Assembly (NCBI RefSeq): GCF_904848625.1 | Contig: NZ_CAJHCP010000014.1 | Span: forward strand, 124,001-188,000 | Direction of reading: 5' to 3' | Length of the DNA: 64,000 nt | From: Paraburkholderia metrosideri | Lineage (GTDB): Bacteria; Pseudomonadota; Gammaproteobacteria; Burkholderiales; Burkholderiaceae | Shown: positions 57,390 through 64,000 of the stretch, piece after piece | Numbering within the stretch: the stretch's first letter is position 1 | Layout of the letters: each line of letters starts with the position of its first letter | The notes under the pieces: generated by a model | Seen by the model: the letters and a program-made list of their open reading frames with translations, nothing else | Databases searched by the model: none | Told to the model about the DNA's origin: nothing | Position numbers and translations under genes: made by a program

Positions 57390-57688
57390 CTCGATGACGA
57401 TGCAGCGCCGGTGGCGGCTTGCTCGCCGATACGTATTGGCAATACCTGGAAATTCACAAGCTTTGGGTCAGCGACGCGCATCGCAAGTTGGGGCACGCAT
57501 CGCGACTGCTTGAGGCCGCAGAAGCAGAAGCACGTCGGCGCGGCTGCAAACAGGCGTTTTTAGATACGTTCAGCTTTCAGGCGCCTGGCTTTTATCAGAA
57601 GCTCGGCTATAGAGAGTTCGGCAGACTTGAGGAGTTTGGTGGCGAACATAGTCGCTACTATCTGCATAAACGGCTCGATGGCGGATAA
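57390..57688 (+). pseudogene. N-terminally truncated GNAT acetyltransferase remnant
   Basis: The C-terminal half of a GNAT-family N-acetyltransferase is readable: LEIHKLWVSDAHRKLGHASRLLEAAEAEARRRGC (acetyl-CoA binding loop) and GFYQKLGYREFGRL. The start of the domain is missing: the frame opens only at 57398 after a TGA, and the codons just before (DDDAAPV in the neighbouring frame) read like the lost upstream strand, which would fit a one-base deletion. No ribosome site for the TTG at 57419. Length ~90 against ~140-150 for a complete member. Probably a decaying gene. Confidence 0.7.
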
Positions 57689-57856
57689 GCACGTTGGCGC
57701 GATTGGCAAGGGGAACTGTCGAGGGGCATTGTCAACTTGCTGAATGACGTGCACGCGAAAGCGTATTGACGTTTTACTCACTCACCTCGTTTCACTGCAG
57801 CTTGCCCACCAAACCTGTTAGCGCAGTTTTAGTGCGACCTATTTTGCAGGCCATAG

Positions 57857-57891
57857 AAAAAAAGCCCAGCACCGGCTCGCCGTTACTGGGC
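57857..57891 (-). terminator. Intrinsic terminator of the RND efflux operon
   Basis: GCCCAG (57864-57869) pairs with CTGGGC (57886-57891); on the minus strand the hairpin is followed by seven Ts (complement of 57857-57863). It lies about 70 bases downstream of the outer-membrane factor stop on the minus strand, so it ends the efflux operon. Confidence 0.85.
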
Positions 57892-57960
57892 CCTATCAAC
57901 CAGAACCGCTTGGGAACATGGGTGATCTACCTCACCTAAGTGGCTACCCGCGCGCCGCAA

Positions 57961-59421
57961 TCACTGCGTAGTATTAGCCGCAACCAGCGCCGGTGTCGCG
58001 CTCACCCTGGCCAGCTCATCGCTTGACCAGCCACCGCCCAGCGCATGCAGCAGTTGCACATTCGCGCTCAACTGGCGGGTCTGGACGTCGAGCACGCCGC
58101 GCCGTGCATCGAGTTCCACGGTCTGCGCCTGCACCACATCGAGATAGCCGACGGTGCCCTGCTTGTATTGACGCAACGCGAGGTCGACGGTCTCCTGCGC
58201 CGAGGTGGCCGCATCCCGTTGCTCGCCCAGCGCCGTGCCGAGATACGACAGAAGGGCGAGGCTGTCTTCGACCTGCTGGAAGGCCGACAACACCACGCTG
58301 CGGTAACGCTCCCCGGCTTCATCGGTGGCTGCTTTCGCGGAATCGAGTTTCGCGCGGCGGTAGCCGCCATCGAAAATGTATTGCACGAGTTGTGGCCCGA
58401 TTGCCCAGAAGATATTCGGTGCGCTAACCAGCCCGGCGTAGGCCGCGCTTTGTACCCCGCCTTGCAGGCCGAGGGCGATGTCCGGGAAGTAAGCGGCACG
58501 CGCCACGCCGATCGTGGCATTGGCCTCGGCGACCCGGCGTTCTGCGGCGGCGACGTCGGGGCGCCGCTGCAACAGCGTGGAGGGCAGCCCGGTTGGAATG
58601 GCCGGCAACGTGATGTCGGCAGTCTGTTGCGGCAGCGTGAACTCTGACGCGGACGCGCCAACCAGCACGGCGATCGCGTGTTCGAGCAACGCCCGTTGTG
58701 CGAGGTTCTGCGACAACTGCGATTTCGCCGACGAGAGCTGCGTGCGCGCGCGCGACACGTCAAGGCCGGACACGATACCGCTATCGTGCAGGGTCTGCGT
58801 GAGCTGAAGCGCTTTCGCGTAAGCCACGACCGTCTCATTCAGCAGATCGGTCTGCTGGTCGAGCCCACGCAGGCGGATATAGCTGTCTGCGAGCTGAACC
58901 TCGAGGCTGAGTCTCACCGACGCCAGATCGGCCTGGGTGGCCTGTGCCTCGTCCTTGCCGGCGGCGACGGAGTCGCGTACGCGACCCCACAGATCGAGGT
59001 CGTATTTGACGCTGGCGCCGAGCGTGACCGAGTTGTAGTTTGCCGGACCGTTGCCGCGCAACGGCGCGGTGTCGGACTGGCGCTCGCGCAGAGGCACCGC
59101 GCTCGCGCTCACGCTCGGATAGAGTTCCGACTGGACCTGCGCGACAAACGCCTGGGCCTGTCTGTAGTGATCGTATGCCGCGCGCAAGTCGGTATTGCTG
59201 GCGAGCAGCCGGGTTTCCAGGTCGTCGAGCTGCGGGTCGCCATACATTTTCCACCAGCCGTCCCGGTCGATCCGGTCGGCGGGTTGTGCACTGGTCCACG
59301 GCCCGACCGTCCTGAATTGCGCGGCCACCGGCGTTGCCGGAACGTGATAGTCCGGCGCGAGCGAGCAGGCCGATAGCGCGACGACGCCCGGCAGCAGCGC
59401 CGTAAATCGATACTTAGCCAT
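57961..59421 (-). CDS. RND efflux outer-membrane factor (NodT/OprM family)
   Basis: 486 residues. N-terminal signal with lipobox-like LSACSLAP (about 16-23), then the two TolC/OEP repeats: LRAAYDHYRQAQAFVAQVQSELYP, LQVQLADSYIRLRGLDQQTDLL, and the second copy after residue 280 (RRPDVAAAERRVAEANATIGVARAAYFPDIAL). It is the trimeric outer-membrane duct of a tripartite drug exporter. Its first eight bases overlap the stop of the adaptor gene, so it is the third gene of the minus-strand operon. Confidence 0.92.
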   Translation of the reverse strand: MAKYRFTALLPGVVALSACSLAPDYHVPATPVAAQFRTVGPWTSAQPADRIDRDGWWKMYGDPQLDDLETRLLASNTDLRAAYDHYRQAQAFVAQVQSELYPSVSASAVPLRERQSDTAPLRGNGPANYNSVTLGASVKYDLDLWGRVRDSVAAGKDEAQATQADLASVRLSLEVQLADSYIRLRGLDQQTDLLNETVVAYAKALQLTQTLHDSGIVSGLDVSRARTQLSSAKSQLSQNLAQRALLEHAIAVLVGASASEFTLPQQTADITLPAIPTGLPSTLLQRRPDVAAAERRVAEANATIGVARAAYFPDIALGLQGGVQSAAYAGLVSAPNIFWAIGPQLVQYIFDGGYRRAKLDSAKAATDEAGERYRSVVLSAFQQVEDSLALLSYLGTALGEQRDAATSAQETVDLALRQYKQGTVGYLDVVQAQTVELDARRGVLDVQTRQLSANVQLLHALGGGWSSDELARVSATPALVAANTTQ

Positions 59422-60601
59422 GTGCCGCTGCCTTCCTGTCAGTCGCCGTTGCTATCTGCACGTGGTCTCCGTCTGCGAGTCCGTCAGGCGGCGTATCGAT
59501 CACACGGTCGGTCGCGGCAAGGCCCGCGCCGATCTCCACCGAGTCGCCAAAGTCGCGGCTGATCTTCACCGGCTTGAACACCACCTGATTGTTGGGACCC
59601 AACGTGGCCACCACCGTGCCGCGGCTGTCGAACACCAGTGCGCTCGCCGGCACCCGGATCGAATCGGCGGACACGGGCAGATTGAATTTCAGACTGGCAA
59701 AGCCGCCAGGCAGCAGCTTGCCGTTGGCATTGTCGACCAGCAACTGGACCAGCGTGGTGCCGGAACTCGAGTTGACCGAGCCGGCCGCCGCGACGACGCG
59801 GGCGGTGAATTGCTGATCGGGATACTCGGGCACGGTCAGCGTGGCGTTCGTGCCGTCGTGAATAGCCGGGGAATAATTCTGCGGCACCTGGACATACACG
59901 CGCAGCTGTTTGACGTCGGACACTTCGAACAACTCCTGCCCCACGCCGCCGGCGCCGGCATTGACCAGTGCGCCAACGTCGGTATCGCGGGCGGTCACCA
60001 CGCCATCGAACGGAGCGACGATACGCGCGAATGCCTTGGTGGCGACCAGCCGGTCCACGTTGGCCCTGGCTGCGGCAGCGGTCGCGGCGCGGGCGGTGTA
60101 GTCCGCGGTACGCTGGTCGACGTCCTGCTGGGCGACGGAATCGGTGCCGCGAAGGGCTTCCCAGCGTTTGGCCGTGGTGCCGGCAACCAGCGCATTCGCC
60201 TGCGCACTCTGAAGATCGGCGCGTGCCTGCACCAGTTGCTGGTCGAGTTCGGGTGTTTCGATTTCAGCCAGCAGCTGGCCCGCTTTGACCCGTGTACCAA
60301 TGTCGACATTCCATCGTTTCAGATAGCCGCTCACCTGCGCGAAGATCGGCGCGCGCGTATAGGCTTCGAGGCGTCCGGGCAACTGTAGCGAAGGCCCGCT
60401 GGTATCGCGAATGGGCTTGATCAGATTGACGGTTTGCACCGACTGCGCGTCGGTCCAGGTTTTCAGCTTGCGGGCGTCGACGGCGCGCAGCGTGAGGCCA
60501 GCGGCGACGATGCCGATGGCGATCAGCAGGCCGATCACGCCAGCAACGCGCAGCGGACGGCGCGACGGCGGGTTAGCGGGGAACGTGGTTTCAGACGACA
60601 T
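59414..60601 (-). CDS. RND efflux periplasmic adaptor (membrane fusion protein)
   Basis: 395 residues. One N-terminal membrane segment (PLRVAGVIGLLIAIGIVAAGLTLRAV), then lipoyl-like half-motif GRLEAYTRAPIFAQVSGYLKRWNVDIGTRVKAGQLLAEIETPEL, an alpha-hairpin (ADLQSAQANALVAGTTAKRW), the matching lipoyl half (ARIVAPFDGVVTARDTDVG) and beta-barrel part. It links inner-membrane pump and outer-membrane duct. The gene overlaps the pump gene stop by 11 bases and is followed by the outer-membrane factor gene. Confidence 0.92.
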   Translation of the reverse strand: MSSETTFPANPPSRRPLRVAGVIGLLIAIGIVAAGLTLRAVDARKLKTWTDAQSVQTVNLIKPIRDTSGPSLQLPGRLEAYTRAPIFAQVSGYLKRWNVDIGTRVKAGQLLAEIETPELDQQLVQARADLQSAQANALVAGTTAKRWEALRGTDSVAQQDVDQRTADYTARAATAAAARANVDRLVATKAFARIVAPFDGVVTARDTDVGALVNAGAGGVGQELFEVSDVKQLRVYVQVPQNYSPAIHDGTNATLTVPEYPDQQFTARVVAAAGSVNSSSGTTLVQLLVDNANGKLLPGGFASLKFNLPVSADSIRVPASALVFDSRGTVVATLGPNNQVVFKPVKISRDFGDSVEIGAGLAATDRVIDTPPDGLADGDHVQIATATDRKAAAHG

Positions 60602-63600
60602 GGGCAGGACCTCCCGAGGCGGATGCCGGGGTAGCCGCGCGCCCGGGGCGCGCGTGGACGATACAGAAAATGGCGGGCACGAGGAATAGCGAAGCGGTGG
60701 TGGCGAAGATCAGACCGCCAATCACGGCGCGGCCAAGCGGCGCGTTTTGCTCGCCGCCTTCGCCGAGCGCGAGTGCCATCGGCGCCATGCCGATGATCAT
60801 CGAAAGCGCCGTCATCAGAACCGGGCGAAAGCGCGTAAAGCCCGCTTCGAGCGCAGCCTTGAATGGATCGCCATGCACCGCAAGACGCTCCCGGCAGAAG
60901 CTGACCACCAGGATCGAGTTGGCCGTGGCCACCCCCATGCACATGATCGCGCCGGTGAGCGCGGGCACCGACAGCGTGGTGTGGGTCGCGAACAGCATCC
61001 AGACGATGCCGGCCAACGCAGCAGGCAACGCGCTCACGATCACAAACGGATCGGCCCAGGACTGGAAGTTGACCACGATCAGCAGATAGATCAGCACCAC
61101 CGCGCCGAGCAGGCCGAACAACATGCCGGAGAACGCACTGTTCATGGTCTGCACCTGGCCCAGCAGTGCCACGGTCGAGCCCTTGGGCAGCGTGTGCGCG
61201 TTGTCGCGGACAATGCGCTGGATATCTGCAGCCACCGCACCCAGGTCGCGGTCCTGGGTGGTCGCGAAGATCTCGACCATCGGCTGGATGTTGTACTGGC
61301 TGACCACCTCATTGCTGCTGGTGCGCTGAACGGTGGCGAGGCCGCCGAGAATTTGCGCTGCGTTGTTGCCGCTGGCCGTGATCGGAAGGTTTTGCAGCGC
61401 CGCCAGCGAATCGAGGTTGTATTGCGGCGTTTGCATCACGATCGGGTAAGACACGCCGTTCGCATTGTTCAACCAGAACGTCGGCGCGACCTGGCTCGAC
61501 CCTGCCAGATTGACGACCATGCTGTTGGTCACGTCGCGCTCGGTGATACCCAGCAATTGCGCTCGTGTCCGGTCGACGTCGACGTTAAAGGTAGGGTTGG
61601 CGTGCGACTGGGCGATCCGTGCATCGACCACGCCAGGCACATCGCGCACGAGGCGCAGGATATGGTCCGCATAGCCGTAGTTCGCCGCGAGGTTGTTGCC
61701 GCGGATCTGCAGGTCGATCGGCGCGGGCGAGCCGAAGTTCAGGATCTGACTGATGATGTCGGCCGGCGGAAACGAGAACGTCACGCCAGGGAATTCTCGT
61801 GGCAATTGCTCGCGCATGCTGCGTACGTACTCGGCAGTCGGGCGATGCCCTTCGTTGAGTGCGATCTGGATGTCGCCGTCCTGCGAGCCGACGGTGCCGG
61901 TATTGTTGTACGCGGTGTTGATGCCGCTCACCGGCAGGCCCATGTTGTCGACGACGGTGCCAAGATCGTCGGGTGGAATGATCTGGCGAATTGCGCCTTC
62001 GACGTTGGCGAAAATCTGCGCGGTTTTTTCGACGCGAACCCCGACTGGCGCGCGCACGTGCATCAGGATCTGCCCGGCGTCGACGGTAGGAAAGAAATTG
62101 CGGCCGAGGAACGGCACCAGCGCGAACGAGAGGGCAACGAAACCGAGAAAGCCCGTGACGAACGCCCGCCGATGCGTGAGCGCCAGTTCGAGCAGGCCGT
62201 GATACTTCGCGCGAACTTTTTCAAAGCGCGCCTCGAAGCCGCGCTGAAAGCGTCCGAGCGGTCCAGCGCTGGTGCTTTCGTGCTCGTGTTCGCCCGGCAC
62301 ATGCTGCTTCAGCAGAAATTTGGCCATGGTCGGCACGAGCGTTCTCGACAGGATGAACGACGAGATCATCGCGAAGATCACCGCTTCGGCCATCGGCACG
62401 AACAGGAAGCGCGCGACACCGTTCAGGAAGAACATCGGCACAAACACGATACAGATGCAGAGCAGGGACACGAATGCCGGCGTGACGATCTGCGCGGCGC
62501 CGTCGAGAATCGCGGTCTCCACTTCCTTGCCATGCTCCAGGTGCCAATTGATGTTTTCAATGGTCACCGTCGCGTCGTCGACCAGAATCCCCACCGCTAG
62601 CGCGAGGCCGCCCAGCGTCATGATGTTCAGCGTCTCACCGAGCGCAGACAGCGTGGCGATGGAGCCGAGAATGGCGAGCGGGATCGAGGTGGCGATGATG
62701 ATGGTCGAGCGCCAGCTGCCGAGAAACAGCAGGATCATCAGGCTGGTCAGCACGGCGGCGATCACGCCTTCGCGCGCGACGCCAGTAATGGCGGCGCGCA
62801 CGAACAGCGACTGGTCGCCAATCGGGTCGATCTGCAGGTTGTCGGGCCATGAGGCTTTCGCTGCGGCGATCTGATCCTTGATGCCGGAAATGATGCCGAG
62901 CGTCGACACCGAACCGTTCTTGAGCACCGACATCAGCACGGAGCGCTTGCCGTTGACGTGCACGATATTGGTTTGCGGCGGACTGCCGTCGCGCACGTTG
63001 GCAATGTCGCGGATGTAGACCGTGGTGCCGTTGGCGGCCTTGATCGGCAGATCGCCCAATGCCTTGATCTGCGACGGCGCATCGTTCAGTTGCAGCGTGT
63101 ATTCGTAGTCACCGATCTTTTCCGTGCCCACCGGCGTGATCAGATTCTGGCCCGCCAGCGCATTGGCCACGTCCTGGGCGGACAAACCGCGCGCCTGCAT
63201 GGCCACCGGGTCGACGTCGATCTGCACCTGACGCGTCTTGCCGCCGAACGGATAGGGAATGGCTGCGCCGGCAACCGTCGTGAGGATCGGTCGCACCGCG
63301 TTCAGGCCAAGGTCGCCGAGATTCTGTTCCGACAGTCCCTTACCCGACAGCGCCAACTGGATGATCGGCACCGTCGACGCGTTGTAGTTCAGGATCAGCG
63401 GCGGGGTCGTGCCGGGAGGCAGTTGCCGCAACTGGGTTTGCGCGACGGCGGTCACCTGCGCGTTGGCCGTACTGATGTTCACGCCCGGCTGGAAGAAGAT
63501 CTTGATGATCCCAAAGCCGGCGACCGACTCCGCCTCGATATGCTCGACGTCGTTGACGGTGGTGGTCAGCGTACGTTCGAACGGCGACGTGATGCGGCCG

Positions 63601-63782
63601 ACCATCTGGTCCGGCGGCAGACCCGTGTATTGCCACACCACGCTGATAACCGGAATCCTGATGTCCGGGAAGATGTCGGTCGGCGTCCGCATCGCAGACA
63701 ACGGACCGATGATGAGGATGAAGATCGCCAGAACGACGAAGGTATAGGGTCGCCGGAGGGCTATACGGACTAGGCCGAGCAT
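60591..63782 (-). CDS. RND efflux pump inner-membrane permease (HAE1/MMPL class)
   Basis: 1063 residues, the full RND size. Twelve membrane segments in two repeats; early GPLSAMRTPTDIFPDIRIPVISVVWQYTG, and the proton-relay pair DD in ALAVGILVDDATVTIENIN of helix 4. Large periplasmic loops with RQLPPGTTPPLILNYNAS, as in HAE1-type drug pumps. It starts the minus-strand operon pump - adaptor - outer-membrane factor; no adjacent regulator gene is within the window, so it may be beyond the right edge. Confidence 0.93.
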   Translation of the reverse strand: MLGLVRIALRRPYTFVVLAIFILIIGPLSAMRTPTDIFPDIRIPVISVVWQYTGLPPDQMVGRITSPFERTLTTTVNDVEHIEAESVAGFGIIKIFFQPGVNISTANAQVTAVAQTQLRQLPPGTTPPLILNYNASTVPIIQLALSGKGLSEQNLGDLGLNAVRPILTTVAGAAIPYPFGGKTRQVQIDVDPVAMQARGLSAQDVANALAGQNLITPVGTEKIGDYEYTLQLNDAPSQIKALGDLPIKAANGTTVYIRDIANVRDGSPPQTNIVHVNGKRSVLMSVLKNGSVSTLGIISGIKDQIAAAKASWPDNLQIDPIGDQSLFVRAAITGVAREGVIAAVLTSLMILLFLGSWRSTIIIATSIPLAILGSIATLSALGETLNIMTLGGLALAVGILVDDATVTIENINWHLEHGKEVETAILDGAAQIVTPAFVSLLCICIVFVPMFFLNGVARFLFVPMAEAVIFAMISSFILSRTLVPTMAKFLLKQHVPGEHEHESTSAGPLGRFQRGFEARFEKVRAKYHGLLELALTHRRAFVTGFLGFVALSFALVPFLGRNFFPTVDAGQILMHVRAPVGVRVEKTAQIFANVEGAIRQIIPPDDLGTVVDNMGLPVSGINTAYNNTGTVGSQDGDIQIALNEGHRPTAEYVRSMREQLPREFPGVTFSFPPADIISQILNFGSPAPIDLQIRGNNLAANYGYADHILRLVRDVPGVVDARIAQSHANPTFNVDVDRTRAQLLGITERDVTNSMVVNLAGSSQVAPTFWLNNANGVSYPIVMQTPQYNLDSLAALQNLPITASGNNAAQILGGLATVQRTSSNEVVSQYNIQPMVEIFATTQDRDLGAVAADIQRIVRDNAHTLPKGSTVALLGQVQTMNSAFSGMLFGLLGAVVLIYLLIVVNFQSWADPFVIVSALPAALAGIVWMLFATHTTLSVPALTGAIMCMGVATANSILVVSFCRERLAVHGDPFKAALEAGFTRFRPVLMTALSMIIGMAPMALALGEGGEQNAPLGRAVIGGLIFATTASLFLVPAIFCIVHARPGRAATPASASGGPAHVV

Positions 63783-64000
63783 GAGGGTTCCAGTGCTTTG
63801 AGAAGAACGTGGCGCGCCTGCTGCACACAGCGAGCCATGCGGCGAATCTCACGCCTATGCGCGTCCAGGGAGCAGACTCGGCACGCGGCTGGGCCGGACA
63901 GCGGTTCGCTCGTGACGGAGCAGGGGCCAGGGGTTCGCATCATCGATATTTCTTGAGGTCGCTTGCGGCTTGATATCAATTGGAAAAAGCTAACGTGCGT
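63783..64000. other. Right-edge region upstream of the efflux operon
   Basis: About 220 bases before the pump start at the window edge; probably the promoter region of the efflux operon. No convincing gene is visible; a regulator gene could lie just outside. Confidence 0.5.

Noticed and set aside
60747..62600. Plus-strand frame of 617 codons inside the RND pump gene
   Set aside because: Antisense shadow of a conserved RND pump, Arg/His-rich, no motif.
1..64000. CRISPR arrays, tRNA/rRNA genes, transposases and phage genes
   Set aside because: None was found on reading. The HK97-type fold of the encapsulin is not phage-related here: no portal, terminase or tail genes are near it.

Overview
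The window (64 kb, high GC, dense, no tRNA/rRNA, no CRISPR, no phage or transposase genes seen) looks like chromosomal DNA of a Burkholderia/Paraburkholderia-type betaproteobacterium. This rests on protein style, GC-rich codon use, the wealth of organosulfur-use genes and the CIRCE-controlled extra groESL pair; it is an inference, not a species call.

Layout. 0-7.7 kb: end of a ferredoxin-reductase fusion, two short-chain dehydrogenases, a UvrA-like ATPase in an operon with an O-methyltransferase, a small membrane protein and an ECF sigma factor. 7.9-10.2 kb: a TonB-dependent siderophore receptor behind a Fur-box-like site. 10.4-16.9 kb: ParB-like, DUF6496-like and GFA-type small proteins, a dihydrolipoyl-dehydrogenase-like flavoprotein, a hybrid histidine kinase and a MarC protein. 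17.2-19.6 kb: an amino-acid-type ABC importer (binding protein, two permeases) with no ATPase gene.

20.1-26.3 kb is the most distinctive part: rhodanese, SrpH-like serine acetyltransferase and a small XRE regulator, then a family 2A (SrpI-type) encapsulin shell gene overlapping a cysteine desulfurase gene whose product has a ~300-residue disordered N-terminal extension with repeated short motifs. This is the architecture of the sulfur-storing encapsulin nanocompartments. Several CTATAG-centred palindromes sit before the rhodanese gene and between the XRE and encapsulin genes, and may be the XRE operators. A long hairpin terminator follows the desulfurase, then a CmcJ/AsaB-like oxygenase gene.

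26.8-50.7 kb is an organosulfur-scavenging island: three ABC sulfonate-type transport systems plus an orphan binding protein, two TauD-family dioxygenases, three DszA/NtaA-type flavin monooxygenases, a SfnB/DszC-like flavoprotein, and a FAD oxidoreductase with a two-cluster ferredoxin. A groES-groEL pair with a CIRCE element lies directly upstream of the second transporter operon. Imported sulfonates or sulfate esters would be desulfonated in the cytoplasm; sulfite/sulfide would feed cysteine synthesis through the serine acetyltransferase, and the desulfurase compartment could hold surplus sulfur.

50.8-64 kb: an MFS transporter and divergent LysR regulator, a TetR regulator divergent from an AidB-like acyl-CoA dehydrogenase and acyl-CoA synthetase, a GNAT remnant, and a three-gene RND efflux operon on the minus strand.
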